Shown piece after piece: positions 8,598 to 18,150 of a DNA stretch of 64,000 nucleotides. This DNA is from Photobacterium chitinilyticum (GTDB taxonomy: Bacteria > Pseudomonadota > Gammaproteobacteria > Enterobacterales > Vibrionaceae): contig NZ_RJLM01000008.1 in the NCBI RefSeq assembly GCF_004104355.1, forward strand, positions 124,001-188,000, in the 5' to 3' direction. The position numbers and the translations under genes were made by a program. Within the stretch, counting starts at the first letter, position 1; every line of letters starts with the position of its first letter. A model generated the notes under the pieces. The model saw only the letters and a list, made by a program, of their open reading frames with translations. It was not told the origin of the DNA and did no database searches.

Positions 8598-9320
8598 TTA
8601 GCTTCGGCTATCTAACATCTTGCGCAGCATACCGGCAGGCTGGTAGCCCGGCAGCATGGTACCGTCTTCCAAAATCATCGCCGGGGTACCGCTGACTCCC
8701 ATTGCTACACCAAGCTGATAGTGTTTGCGAACAAGATCTTCGCGCTGGGCAGTACTACTGATATCAAACTGGCCGTTCTTGGCATCATTCATCGCCTTGG
8801 CTGTATCTTTCGCTCCCCAGATAGCGCTCATCTCGGCAAAGTTGCGCGAACGTTCGCCACCACGCGGGAAAGCCAAGTAACGAATAGTGATACCGGCATC
8901 ATTATAGGACTGCATTTCACTATGAAGCTTGCGGCAGTAACCACAGCTGGTATCGGTGAATACGGTAACGACATATTTCTCATCTTTGGCAGGGTACACG
9001 ATCATCTCGTCTTCCATGCCTTTCAACTTGACCTTGTTCAGCTTGGCCATTTTCTGCTCCGTCAGGTTGACGGGCTGAGCACCATCATTTTTGTATAGCT
9101 GGCCAGCAAGGAAATAGTTACCGTCATCAGAAACATAAATGATCCCACGGTCTGTCACCACTTCATTCAGACCAGAAAACGGAGATGGTGTAATAGAGAC
9201 CGGAGCAAGTCCCAATCCACTCAGTTTCGTCTTGATTGCAGCATCATCAGGTTTAGCCGCTGCTGTAAAAGCAGTGAGTGCCACAGCAGTTGCAAGTATC
9301 GTACGGCCAAAAAAGTGCAT
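8598..9320 (-). CDS. dsbC: Periplasmic protein disulfide isomerase DsbC
   Basis: DsbC corrects wrong disulfides in periplasmic proteins and is kept reduced by DsbD. The start chosen is ATG at 9320 (MHFFGRTIL), with AAGGA nine bases upstream; a TTG seven codons earlier lies within that ribosome site and is less likely. The first 22 or so residues form a Sec signal peptide ending TAAA. A dimerisation domain follows, then a thioredoxin fold with the active site CGYC in the context TDTSCGYCRKLH and a cis-Pro segment (GVSGTPAMI). Length is 240 residues. It is flanked by xerD and recJ as in E. coli. Confidence 0.95.
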   Translation of the reverse strand: MHFFGRTILATAVALTAFTAAAKPDDAAIKTKLSGLGLAPVSITPSPFSGLNEVVTDRGIIYVSDDGNYFLAGQLYKNDGAQPVNLTEQKMAKLNKVKLKGMEDEMIVYPAKDEKYVVTVFTDTSCGYCRKLHSEMQSYNDAGITIRYLAFPRGGERSRNFAEMSAIWGAKDTAKAMNDAKNGQFDISSTAQREDLVRKHYQLGVAMGVSGTPAMILEDGTMLPGYQPAGMLRKMLDSRS

Positions 9321-9481
9321 TCGACTATTTCCTTTCAGCAAAATTATGGATAACCAATAAGACCCTTAAGAGTCCGAAAATCTTTCATAGTTCAATTAAT
9401 AAATCGGCTCTTTCAGTATAACCATCCCATTTATAAGCAACCAGTATATCGCATTTAACGCTTTAGCCCTACGGCAGCTCA

Positions 9482-10378
9482 TCAAGCCCTTGGATGATGT
9501 GTTTCGTGCAGTTGCTTGAGTCGCTCTGTTGCCACATGGGTATAGATTTGCGTGGTAGACAAATCGCTATGACCAAGCAGCATCTGGACAACCCGTAGAT
9601 CAGCACCGTAATTAAGTAAATGCGTAGCAAAAGCATGGCGCATTACATGGGGAGAGAGTTTATCCGAGTCAATACCTGCCAACACGGCGTAGTGCTTTAT
9701 CCGGTGCCAGAAGGTCTGTCGTGTCATCTGCTTGGCACGCTTGCTAGGAAACACAACATCAGAGCTTTTCTCGCCCAGCAACTGCGGACGACCGGTCTCA
9801 AGAAATTGCTCAATCCAGTCAACGGCATTTTCTCCCATCGGGACCAGCCGTTCTTTGTTGCCTTTACCGATGACCCGTACCACCCCCTGGCGCAGGCTGA
9901 CATTTTCCATCGTCAGACTGACCAACTCAGTTACACGCAACCCTGTCGCATAGAGCAGCTCCAGCATCGCCTTGTCCCGAAGCTCAATCGGATCATTGGG
10001 ATCGGGCGCATCTAGCAGGGCATCAACCTGCTCTTCGCTGATATCTTTCGGCAGTCGCTTAGGCAGCCTCGGACTGACCAGCATCACACTGGGGTCATCC
10101 TCCCGAACTTTCTCCCGGTGCAAATACTGGTAGAGCCGCCGGATCGCCGAGACCATCCGGGCACGGGAGGTCTGCTTATAGCCAGCGTCAAACAACCATT
10201 GCTGGTAACGCTGTAAATCGTCCACCGAGGCGCTCTCAAAGCTGAGCTCTTCCTGCTCGATCCAACGGCGCAGTTTGCTTAAGTCGTTGCGGTACGAAGT
10301 GAGGGTATTTTCAGACAACCCCCTCTCCATCCACATTGCATCGAGAAACCGCTCAATGACCACTTCGTCGTTTTCCAC
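9482..10378 (-). CDS. xerD: Tyrosine recombinase XerD
   Basis: XerD works with XerC at dif to resolve chromosome dimers at the septum under FtsK control. I chose a GTG start at 10378, five bases after AGAGG. This gives 298 residues, and every catalytic residue then falls on the E. coli number: Arg148, Lys172, His244, Arg247, His270 and the nucleophile Tyr279. An ATG at 10426 would add 16 residues (MYLSMHYG...) with no E. coli counterpart. The SAM-like N-terminal core-binding domain covers about residues 1-100. The gene is divergent from fldB and upstream of dsbC, the conserved arrangement. Confidence 0.95.
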   Translation of the reverse strand: MENDEVVIERFLDAMWMERGLSENTLTSYRNDLSKLRRWIEQEELSFESASVDDLQRYQQWLFDAGYKQTSRARMVSAIRRLYQYLHREKVREDDPSVMLVSPRLPKRLPKDISEEQVDALLDAPDPNDPIELRDKAMLELLYATGLRVTELVSLTMENVSLRQGVVRVIGKGNKERLVPMGENAVDWIEQFLETGRPQLLGEKSSDVVFPSKRAKQMTRQTFWHRIKHYAVLAGIDSDKLSPHVMRHAFATHLLNYGADLRVVQMLLGHSDLSTTQIYTHVATERLKQLHETHHPRA

Positions 10379-10625
10379 CACAACCTCTAACCAATCGACC
10401 AATCCATAATGCATGGATAAATACACAGTAGTTTTGTCATGGTAGTCTATTTAAAGGCAAAAGTAACTTGTCATTTCACGGTCAAACCTATCAACAGCTT
10501 GATAACTAAATTGACTTAACTTAGCGCCAATGCCAAGCAGCAGCACACAGAATTAGTCAATAGCCTTCAACCTAGGTAAAATCTCCGGCTATTGTTCTAA
10601 TGCACAAACCAACTGGACTAGCAGC

Positions 10626-11144
10626 ATGAAAATTGGCTTATTCTACGGCTCAACCACCTGTTACACCGAAATGGCAGCAGAGAAAATCCGTGACTGTATC
10701 GGCGCAGAGCTGGTCGAGCTGCACAACATCAAAGATGCAGATATCAGCACGATGAATAATTTCGACATGCTGATCCTAGGGATCTCGACATGGGACTTTG
10801 GTGAGTTGCAGGAAGACTGGGAAGCCGTATGGGAGCAACTGGACGGAGTAACGCTAGAAGGAAAAACCGTCGCCCTGTTCGGCCTTGGTGATCAGGAAGG
10901 CTATACCGAGTGGTTCCTCGATGCGATGGGCATGCTGCATAACAAACTGCTTCCTACTGGCGCAAACTTTGTCGGCTACTGGCCTAACGAAGGCTATCAG
11001 TTTGAAGCCTCAAAAGCCTTGACCGCCGATAAGGCGTTTTTTGTCGGCTTGGCGCTGGATGAAGACAGCCAGTATGAGTTCAGTGATGATCGTATCACCC
11101 AATGGTGCGAGCAAATCCTAACAGAATACAGCGAAACGCTGTAA
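10626..11144 (+). CDS. fldB: Flavodoxin FldB
   Basis: This is a 172-residue, FMN-binding, low-potential electron carrier. The phosphate-binding loop reads [16 protein letters not shown], with the TTCYTE variant that marks FldB, and the isoalloxazine-contacting loops are [14 protein letters not shown] and [12 protein letters not shown]. Similarity to E. coli FldB is high over the full length. It is transcribed away from xerD, as in E. coli, and ends at a strong terminator shared with the convergent brnQ. FldB is less well understood than FldA; in E. coli it is a SoxRS target. Confidence 0.95.
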   Translation: MKIGLFYGSTTCYTEMAAEKIRDCIGAELVELHNIKDADISTMNNFDMLILGISTWDFGELQEDWEAVWEQLDGVTLEGKTVALFGLGDQEGYTEWFLDAMGMLHNKLLPTGANFVGYWPNEGYQFEASKALTADKAFFVGLALDEDSQYEFSDDRITQWCEQILTEYSETL

Positions 11145-11160
11145 TCCGCCTCGCCTCCAA

Positions 11161-11196
11161 AAAAAACGGGATGCCATTGGCATCCCGTAGTGTTTT
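11161..11196. terminator. Bidirectional terminator between fldB and brnQ
   Basis: ACGGGATGCC (11166-11175), loop ATT, GGCATCCCGT (11179-11188). It is flanked by an A run on the left and a T run on the right, so it can serve both convergent genes. Confidence 0.88.
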
Positions 11197-11208
11197 TCAA
11201 CAGACTAA

Positions 11209-12516
11209 TTAAGCCGTCTGTTGTTCTGCCTGGATAGAAGAACCACCCACAAAGCGTGTAATTACCAAAGCAATTGTGGTTGGAAGCAACCATGCCATAC
11301 CGTAGTCAAATAACGGAATAATTTTAAATGCCGTAACATCAAAGCCTGACACCTTAGCAGCATCAATCATGCTGAATGACAACGCTACCAACATAACCAC
11401 TCGGTATGACAATGCTGGATTCGGCAACCACCGACGGATAAACGTTAAAATAACCAAAGCCATCGCAATCGGATACAAAGCAAACAGTGCTGGTAAGGAA
11501 ATTTTGATTAACTGGTTCAAACCTACATTGGCTACCACACAGCAAATCACAGCAAGTACTGTTACCCATTTCTCGTATGACCAACTAGTTAGTGTCGAGA
11601 AGTACTCGGAACAAGCGCTTATCAGACCAACAACTGTCGTCAAACAAGCCAATAAAACGATCAGTGACAAAATCATCTGTCCGGCAGGACCAAACAGTGC
11701 TGCAACATAAATCGCTAGAATATCACCACCGTTCGCGGCATTCGCGGCTATTTCAACACTTGTAGCACCAAGATAGAACAGTGATACGTAAACAAAAGCC
11801 AGGCCTGCAGCAGCAATCAAACCTGCACAAATAAGATACTTACGTGTCGCCGTCTCATCCGTCACGCCTTTACTACGAACCGCATCAACAATTACCATAC
11901 CAAACAGCAAGGCAGCAACAGCATCTAGCGTGTTGTAACCTTCAACGAAACCTTTAATGAATGGCATTTCGATGTAATCGCCTTTCGCCGCTTCAATAGC
12001 ATCTTGTGGATTAACCACAACAGCGATAGCCAGAGCAACAAGGGCAACAAACAAAATCGGGGTCAGGAACTTACCAACCATATCGACCAAGTTGCCGCGC
12101 GAGCGAGAGAGAAACAGAGCGATAGCAAAAAAGACAATAGAGAAAATAGTTAGGCTAAGCTGACCGGCATCTGCAATAAACGGTTTCACACCCATCTCGT
12201 AAGCTACGAGACCAGCACGCGGTGCTGCGAATGCAGGACCTATAACGATAAAAATCAATACCGCAAGCAGCGTTGCTGCCTTGGACGGCAAATCACGGGT
12301 CAGGCCTTTCCAACCACCAGCCAATGCTACGGCAATAATAGCAATAAGCGGTAAGCTTACCCCCGTCGAAAGGAAGCCAAGCATAGCAGGAACTAAATGT
12401 TCACCGGCTTGTTGACCCGCCTGAGGTGGGAAAATGATATTACCAGCCCCTAAAAAGAACGCGAAGGTCATAAAACCTAACGCTAGTATGTCTGTTGTTT
12501 TGAGTGTTTTTTTCAA
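11209..12516 (-). CDS. brnQ: Branched-chain amino acid:cation symporter BrnQ
   Basis: This is a 435-residue inner-membrane carrier of the LIVCS family, taking up Leu, Ile and Val with Na+ or H+. It has about 12 hydrophobic segments and the family N-terminus with the GAGNIIFPP motif. The start is an unusual TTG (KKTLKTTDIL follows) preceded by GGAAGG about seven bases upstream; no ATG lies nearby in frame. The roughly 390-base upstream region is strikingly G-poor on the plus strand and carries an inverted repeat, so it may have a long leader. It converges on fldB. Confidence 0.93.
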   Translation of the reverse strand: MKKTLKTTDILALGFMTFAFFLGAGNIIFPPQAGQQAGEHLVPAMLGFLSTGVSLPLIAIIAVALAGGWKGLTRDLPSKAATLLAVLIFIVIGPAFAAPRAGLVAYEMGVKPFIADAGQLSLTIFSIVFFAIALFLSRSRGNLVDMVGKFLTPILFVALVALAIAVVVNPQDAIEAAKGDYIEMPFIKGFVEGYNTLDAVAALLFGMVIVDAVRSKGVTDETATRKYLICAGLIAAAGLAFVYVSLFYLGATSVEIAANAANGGDILAIYVAALFGPAGQMILSLIVLLACLTTVVGLISACSEYFSTLTSWSYEKWVTVLAVICCVVANVGLNQLIKISLPALFALYPIAMALVILTFIRRWLPNPALSYRVVMLVALSFSMIDAAKVSGFDVTAFKIIPLFDYGMAWLLPTTIALVITRFVGGSSIQAEQQTA

Positions 12517-12569
12517 ACTGCACCTTCCACTCTGTCTGTATATGTTGTGTCTGCGTATTTAGAATTATT

Positions 12570-12600
12570 TGTCACAATTTACTTATTGCTAAATGTGACA
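12570..12600. promoter_or_regulatory. Inverted repeat TGTCACA-N17-TGTGACA upstream of brnQ
   Basis: TGTCACA (12570-12576) and TGTGACA (12594-12600) are perfect complements 17 bases apart, each flanked by AATTTA- or TAAAT-like extensions. The site lies 54-84 bases upstream of the brnQ start, where an operator would be expected. The half sites resemble CRP half sites but are placed too far apart for one CRP dimer. The regulator is unknown. Confidence 0.35.
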
Positions 12601-12808
12601 TGTATCGCAGCATAATGAAGAAAAAGAGAACAATAAGCAACCACCCAGTCAAAAACACCACAATCTTTGGCTCGCAACCTCAAAAACCAGCATAACAAAC
12701 CAATCTGAAAGCCAAATCAAAAACATACCACCAAGAAATAACGGTTATTAAAAAGATAAAAAATAGCATTAATATCCAAACAACAACAAATTAACAAAAT
12801 TAAAATAC

Positions 12809-12837
12809 TCTTCAGCCCAAAGCTAACTGGTTATAAT
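12809..12837 (+). promoter_or_regulatory. Likely promoter of trmN
   Basis: A consensus TATAAT (12832-12837) lies 17 bases after TCTTCA (12809-12814), which weakly matches the -35 consensus. Transcription would start near 12844, giving a leader of about 65 bases to the trmN ATG at 12910. Confidence 0.5.
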
Positions 12838-12909
12838 GCTGATCCAATGGTGCTGGCAGCCAGTTTGAACGGAAAAAGGCTGCCAATATTGAATTTTCCG
12901 GAGATTCAG

Positions 12910-13626
12910 ATGGCAAAAGGTTTTACTTTCAAACAGTTCCACGTTGATGATTTTGGCTGTGGGATGCCGGTCAGTACCGACGGAGTACTCCTGGGGGCTT
13001 GGGCGGAACTATCTCTGCATGGCCCGCTCCTCGATATTGGTACCGGCAGCGGACTATTGGCATTGATTGCGGCTCAGCGCACAGCCGCGACAGCCCCTCC
13101 AATTGTAGCTGTCGAAATTGATCACGCAGCCGCCAACGCGGCTAACCAAAACTTCGTGCAATCACCGTGGTCTGAGCGCCTTCACTGCATTGAACAAAAT
13201 ATCGAGCTCTGGGCAACCCAGCAGCCAGCCGGCTGCTTCAGCACAATCATCTGCAATCCCCCGTATTTTAATTCAGGTATATTGGCTGAGTGCCAGTCTC
13301 GGGCGACCGCTCGCCATACCGGCAGCCTGACCCACTCAAAGCTGCTGGTTACTATCCGGCACTTGCTCAGTGAAACAGGATCCGCCAGCCTTATCCTCCC
13401 CGTGAATGAAGGTAGGCAACTCATCGAATTAGCACCGTCTTATCAACTTTTCTGCCGCCGGCTATGTGAAGTCCGCAGCACTGAGAAAAAGCCCGTCAGC
13501 CGCCTGCTGATAACGCTGTCAGCACAACCTGGTGATATGCGCACCGAGCAGCTATCTATCCATCACCAGGGGGAATATTCCGCTTCATTCACAGCCCTGG
13601 CCCGTGATTTTTACCTTAAGCTTTGA
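12910..13626 (+). CDS. trmN: tRNA1(Val) (adenine-37-N6)-methyltransferase
   Basis: TrmN (YfiC) methylates A37 of tRNA1(Val) using S-adenosylmethionine. The start chosen is ATG 12910 (MAKGFTFKQFHVDD), with CCGGAG ten bases upstream; an in-frame ATG at 12847 would add 21 residues without a good ribosome site. The protein has 238 residues. SAM-binding motif I reads LDIGTGSGLLALIA, and the N6-adenine methyltransferase motif IV reads NPPYF, preceded by IIC. It lies just upstream of srmB, close to the yfiC-srmB neighbourhood of E. coli. Confidence 0.92.
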   Translation: MAKGFTFKQFHVDDFGCGMPVSTDGVLLGAWAELSLHGPLLDIGTGSGLLALIAAQRTAATAPPIVAVEIDHAAANAANQNFVQSPWSERLHCIEQNIELWATQQPAGCFSTIICNPPYFNSGILAECQSRATARHTGSLTHSKLLVTIRHLLSETGSASLILPVNEGRQLIELAPSYQLFCRRLCEVRSTEKKPVSRLLITLSAQPGDMRTEQLSIHHQGEYSASFTALARDFYLKL

Positions 13627-13808
13627 CTACATACCTGAGCCAAGCAGGTGCAAGATGACTTTATCACGAAGTTTTTATACTTTAATCGGTGATACTTGCG
13701 GCAATTATCTCTATAATGCCGCCCCTTATATCAATGCCTCTCGCCGTTACTCCGAGCATCTTTTGGGTAATGGCTGGCGTTAGTCTTATTCCCGAGGAGA
13801 AACGACTG

Positions 13809-15071
13809 GTGAGAGACTTTTCCGAATTAGAGTTAGATAGCGAGCTACTACAAGCGATTGAAGAAGTCGGCTATGACCGGCCGACCGTTGTTCAGGCCCA
13901 GGCTATCCCTCATGCCCTGGACGGTAGAGATATTTTGGCTTCCGCTCCAACCGGTACCGGAAAAACTGCCGCATTTCTTCTGCCAATGCTTCAGCATCTA
14001 CAGGACTTCCCGCGTAAAAAACCGGGGCCGGCTCGCGTACTGGTGTTAACCCCAACCCGTGAGCTGGCAATCCAGGTTGCCGAGCAGGCACGCGCGCTGG
14101 CAAAATTCACCAACCAGAAAATCTTCACGATCACTGGTGGTATCTCCTACGACGATCATGCCGAGCTACTGGGAAAAACCCAGGATATCGTGGTGGCAAC
14201 ACCGGGCCGTTTGATGGAGTACATCGAAACAGAACGTTTTGACTGCCGCGCCATTGAATGTCTGATCCTTGATGAAGCCGACCGAATGCTGGATATGGGC
14301 TTTACCAAAATCGTCGAGCGCATCAACAAAGAGTGCCGCTGGCGCCGCCAAAGCCTGCTGTTTTCGGCAACACTGGAAGGTAAAGGGGTTCGTGAATTCT
14401 CGCAAACGATTCTGACTGAGCCGGTTGAAGTCAATGCAGAGCCTTCACGTCGCGAGCGCAAAAAAATCCACCAGCTATACCTGCGTTGTGATGATATGAA
14501 TCACAAGCTGGCACTGCTGGAAAATATCCTAAACCATCAGGCCGAACGCAGTATCGTGTTTATCAAAACACGTGAACGTCTTGGTGAGCTACGTGATCAG
14601 CTAACCGCAATGAACATCAAATGCAGCTGGATCCAAGGCGAAATGGCGCAGATATCGCGCAACAATGCCATCGCCCGCTTTCGCGATGGCGAAGTCAACG
14701 TCCTGCTTGCAACCGACGTTGCTGCCCGTGGTATCGACCTACCGGATGTTAGTCATGTGATTAACTTTGATATGCCTCGCACTGCCGATGTCTATCTGCA
14801 CCGCATCGGACGTACAGCTCGTGCAGGTAAAAAAGGAACGGCTATCTCGCTAATCGAAGCCCATGATCAGTCAATGATCGAACGTGTAGGCCGCTACATG
14901 AAGGAAGAGGTGCCGGAGCGCTTTATCAACGGATTACGTCCCGCGAGCAAAAAGTCGAAGACAGTTAAGAAGAAAAAAGTAAAAGTCGACAAAAAGCTCA
15001 AGGCGGCAAAAGTAAAGAAAGCCGCAAAGAAGAAAAAAAAAGCAGCACAGTCAAAGCCAGAGAGTAAATAA
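13809..15071 (+). CDS. srmB: DEAD-box ATP-dependent RNA helicase SrmB
   Basis: SrmB helps early assembly of the 50S ribosomal subunit. A GTG start at 13809 (VRDFSELELDSELL) follows GAGGAG and lines up with the E. coli N-terminus; the frame is open further upstream, with an ATG at 13773, but that part has no family match. The helicase core has APTGTGKT (motif I), PTRELAIQ (Ia), LDEADRMLDMG (II), SATLEG (III), a VLLATDVAARGIDLPDV segment and HRIGRTARAG (VI). The C-terminal 45 residues are a lysine-rich tail typical of RNA-binding extensions. Length is 420 residues versus 444 in E. coli. A terminator follows. Confidence 0.94.
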   Translation: MRDFSELELDSELLQAIEEVGYDRPTVVQAQAIPHALDGRDILASAPTGTGKTAAFLLPMLQHLQDFPRKKPGPARVLVLTPTRELAIQVAEQARALAKFTNQKIFTITGGISYDDHAELLGKTQDIVVATPGRLMEYIETERFDCRAIECLILDEADRMLDMGFTKIVERINKECRWRRQSLLFSATLEGKGVREFSQTILTEPVEVNAEPSRRERKKIHQLYLRCDDMNHKLALLENILNHQAERSIVFIKTRERLGELRDQLTAMNIKCSWIQGEMAQISRNNAIARFRDGEVNVLLATDVAARGIDLPDVSHVINFDMPRTADVYLHRIGRTARAGKKGTAISLIEAHDQSMIERVGRYMKEEVPERFINGLRPASKKSKTVKKKKVKVDKKLKAAKVKKAAKKKKKAAQSKPESK

Positions 15072-15103
15072 AGGCCTTGCCAAAGACCGCTCCTTAACAA
15101 CAT

Positions 15104-15133
15104 AAGGCAGGGAATCCCCCTGCCTTTGTTTTA
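15104..15133 (+). terminator. Terminator after srmB
   Basis: AAGGCAGGG (15104-15112) pairs with CCCTGCCTT (15118-15126), followed by TGTTTT. It may also help end yaaA, which converges on it. Confidence 0.82.
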
Positions 15134-15160
15134 TCTTCCAAGAATTTAATGTAGCCGCAA

Positions 15161-15934
15161 TTACTGCTCATCCCGCTTGAAGACCAAGTCCTTGTCCGTC
15201 GACTCTGCCGGAACAAAATAGTACCCCGCGACATCAAACTGCTTCAGGCCTTCTACAGAATCAATTTTATTATCAAGAATATAGCGAACCATCATGCCTC
15301 GTGCTTTTTTGGCATAAAAGCTAATAACCTTGTAATTGCCGTTCTTGCAGTCCTTGAACACCGGGGTGATCAGCTGCGCATCCAGTTTTTTCGGTTTAAC
15401 CGACTTAAAATACTCGTTCGAGGCCAGATTAACCAATAGCTTGTCGCCTTGCTCTGCCAGGGCAGCATTCAATTTATCGGTAATGATATCCCCCCAGAAT
15501 TGGTACAGATTGGTACCGCGAGAATTGGCAAGCCTAGTCCCCATCTCAAGACGATATGGCTGCATCAGGTCAAGCGGCCGTAACAAACCATAGAGACCAG
15601 ATAACATGCGAAGATGCTGTTGCGCATAGGCAAAGCCCTCATCAGACAGTGTCTCTGCAGCCAACCCCGTGTAGACATCCCCCTTGAAGGCCAGAATGGC
15701 CTGGCGGGCATTATCTGAGGTAAATTCCGGCTGCCATTCAGCAAAACGGGCAGCATTCAAGCCAGCAATTTTATCACTGACCTTCATCAAGCTGGCAATA
15801 TCCACTGGCGTTAGCTTTCTACACACCTCAATAAGCTCAGCCGAATGCTCGGTCAGCTCTGGCTGAGTATAGTTCTGTGTTGCCAGAGGCGATTCATAAT
15901 CAAGTGTTTTTGCTGGAGAAACCACAATTAACAT
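15161..15934 (-). CDS. yaaA: Peroxide stress protein YaaA (DUF328)
   Basis: This 257-residue cytoplasmic protein of the YaaA/DUF328 family opens with the family signature [16 protein letters not shown]. In E. coli YaaA is induced by OxyR and lowers free intracellular iron during hydrogen peroxide stress, limiting Fenton damage. The C-terminal half carries the conserved [10 protein letters not shown] segment. It lies downstream of the AGCS symporter gene but a strong terminator separates them. Confidence 0.93.
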   Translation of the reverse strand: MLIVVSPAKTLDYESPLATQNYTQPELTEHSAELIEVCRKLTPVDIASLMKVSDKIAGLNAARFAEWQPEFTSDNARQAILAFKGDVYTGLAAETLSDEGFAYAQQHLRMLSGLYGLLRPLDLMQPYRLEMGTRLANSRGTNLYQFWGDIITDKLNAALAEQGDKLLVNLASNEYFKSVKPKKLDAQLITPVFKDCKNGNYKVISFYAKKARGMMVRYILDNKIDSVEGLKQFDVAGYYFVPAESTDKDLVFKRDEQ

Positions 15935-15986
15935 AAGGCTTTATTCTCAGTAAGGCTAACTGCACGAAAGATTAACACCGATGCAA

Positions 15987-16012
15987 AAAAAAACCACGCG
16001 ATAGTCGCGTGG
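15987..16012 (-). terminator. Terminator after the AGCS symporter gene
   Basis: CCACGCGA (15994-16001), loop TAG, TCGCGTGG (16005-16012), with a long A run on the plus strand that gives a T run on the minus strand. Confidence 0.88.
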
Positions 16013-16043
16013 CTTTAATTATTTTTCTGATAGGCAGGGCCAA

Positions 16044-17474
16044 TCAATTCTTGTCTGACTGATCCCAGATCCCTTCTTCCAACTGAGCATGGAGCTCAGG
16101 GTAATCATTGCTGTCGAACGTAGGCACCTTACCCAGCGACAGCTGCTTGTTGTAATCCTGAGCCAACTTCACCACGGTGCCCGATAACAGCACAATGGCA
16201 ATCAGGTTGATGATCGCCATCATCCCCATCGAGACATCCGCCATTGCCCACACAGTAGGAAGATCAGCGATTGCACCGAACATCACCATGCCCAATACAA
16301 CGACCCTAAATACTGTCAAGCCTGCTTTATGATTGTGCTCAAGGAAGATCAGGTTGGTTTCGGCGTATGAATAATTAGCCACCAGCGAGGTGAAAGCAAA
16401 GAAGAAAATGGCTACCGCGATAAAGATCGCCCCCCACCCCCCAACTTGCGAGCTCAGTGCGCGCTGAGTCAGCTCAATGCCGGTGATTTCGCCATGCGGT
16501 ACGTATTCACCAGACATCAAGATGATGGCAACCGTTGCCGAGCAGATCACAATCGTATCCATGAATACCCCGAGCATCTGCACATACCCCTGGGAAGCAG
16601 GGTGAGGCGGATACGGCGTCGCGGATGCCGCGGCATTGGGTGCCGACCCCATGCCCGCTTCATTCGAGAACAAGCCCCGCTTCAGGCCATTTATCATGCC
16701 CTGGGCAATGGAATAACCCAGCGCACCCGATGCCGCTTCCTCAAGGCCAAAAGCACTTCGGAATATCATCAACAGCACGTCAGGCAGCTTGCCAAGATTG
16801 GTAAACATAATAAACAATGCCAATACCAGGTAACACAGCGCCATTGCCGGAACCAGGATCTCAGCGGTACGTGCGATTGCCCGCAGGCCACCAAAGATAA
16901 TCACCCCCGTCATCAGCACCAGGACCACACCGACATAAGTCGGATTCCAGCCAAACGCTACATTCATCGCCAGAGTAATAGAATTGGCCTGCACTGAGTT
17001 GAAAACAAGCCCAAAAGCAATGATCAGGAAAATGGAAAACACCACTCCCATCCAGCGCATTCCCAGACCTTTCTCCATATAATAGGCAGGCCCGCCTCGG
17101 TAGTTACCGTCGTCATCTCGAGTTTTGTACAACTGCGCCAAAGCGCTTTCGGCAAATGCCGTCGCCATTCCCAGCATGGCTATCAGCCACATCCAGAAAA
17201 TGGCACCGGGTCCACCGAGGGTCAAAGCCACCGCTACCCCAGCCATATTGCCAGTTCCCACCCGGGCCGCCAAACTGGTACACAATGCCTGAAAGGAAGA
17301 GATACCAGCCTTATCTGATTTTCGGCTGTTCTTCATTACGCTGAACATGTGGCCGAAATGTCGGAACTGAATAAACCCCAAGCGATAGGTGAAAAACACC
17401 CCCACCCCGATAAGCAAATAAATGAGCACGGAGCCCCATAACAGATCGTTTAAAAAATTAATCTGGCTTGACAC
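16044..17474 (-). CDS. Alanine/glycine:cation symporter (AGCS family)
   Basis: This is a polytopic inner-membrane carrier taking up alanine or glycine with Na+. I chose GTG at 17474 (VSSQINFLNDLLWGSV), five bases after GAGGGG, giving 476 residues; an ATG at 17525 would add 17 residues with no ribosome site. Family features include ARVGTGNMAGVAVALTLGGPGAIFWMW, the segment ALAQLYKTRDDDGNYRGGPAYYMEKGLG (given here in outline) and GLFSNEAGMGSAP. No glycine riboswitch, which precedes such genes in some Vibrio species, is visible upstream. It has its own terminator. Confidence 0.9.
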   Translation of the reverse strand: MSSQINFLNDLLWGSVLIYLLIGVGVFFTYRLGFIQFRHFGHMFSVMKNSRKSDKAGISSFQALCTSLAARVGTGNMAGVAVALTLGGPGAIFWMWLIAMLGMATAFAESALAQLYKTRDDDGNYRGGPAYYMEKGLGMRWMGVVFSIFLIIAFGLVFNSVQANSITLAMNVAFGWNPTYVGVVLVLMTGVIIFGGLRAIARTAEILVPAMALCYLVLALFIMFTNLGKLPDVLLMIFRSAFGLEEAASGALGYSIAQGMINGLKRGLFSNEAGMGSAPNAAASATPYPPHPASQGYVQMLGVFMDTIVICSATVAIILMSGEYVPHGEITGIELTQRALSSQVGGWGAIFIAVAIFFFAFTSLVANYSYAETNLIFLEHNHKAGLTVFRVVVLGMVMFGAIADLPTVWAMADVSMGMMAIINLIAIVLLSGTVVKLAQDYNKQLSLGKVPTFDSNDYPELHAQLEEGIWDQSDKN

Positions 17475-18150
17475 GTATACCCCTCGAAAATGATAAAAAG
17501 GACTATTCCCAGCACCTATTTCCAATAGTACTGAATATAATCAAAATATTAGGGTTGCCTACTAACAACCTTAGTCGTTCTTTTTTATGTGGCAAATGAC
17601 AGGTGCAATATTCGCTCAACCTCGCGAGTATGTGCTACCCGAATGCAGCTTATCTATGTTTTATGACTGCAGATGGCATATGATCATGCAAAGATATTCA
17701 TCAAAAATCAATATGCCCAGCCGGAGTATGGGGAGTTGCAATCGAGGAATTAAACGTAAAAACCAAGCGTTCAAATAATTCTTATTAACAATTTCAATCA
17801 ATCGCGACAACACTGATTTCAGTACGTTACCACGATTTTCTTATCGCAATACAACAAGCTGATAGCCTCGTTTTCCTGTCCTAATATCTCCCTGCCACAC
17901 GATGAATATTGATGGTAGTAGCAATAAACCGCCACCAGAATCACCGGTGGATAACTCTTTAAAATTCATCCTTCTACCAACAATTACCCGAGCAACAATC
18001 GATTACTTATTGACCAGGTGAGTTCTAGTTGCGAGAGAGCGCTCATAAAAAGTTCATAAACAGGTAACAAATGCGAAACAGGTCAATTTTATTTTAATTG
18101 CCAATATGATATTTAACTAGAGACCAATCTGGTAAGGAAAGAGGTGCTCT
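17475..18150. other. 676-base intergenic region, no gene recognised
   Basis: This divergent region between the AGCS symporter and the DUF3545 gene is long for this genome. I find an imperfect dyad GGTTGCCTACTAACAACC near 17554-17571 and a CCACC...GGTGG dyad near 17932-17950, but no reading frame with a ribosome site and no family RNA that I recognise. An AAAGAGGTG ribosome site precedes the gene at 18151. Confidence 0.5.

Noticed and set aside
17475-17800. Glycine riboswitch upstream of the AGCS symporter
   Set aside because: The conserved glycine aptamer cores are absent on the minus strand.
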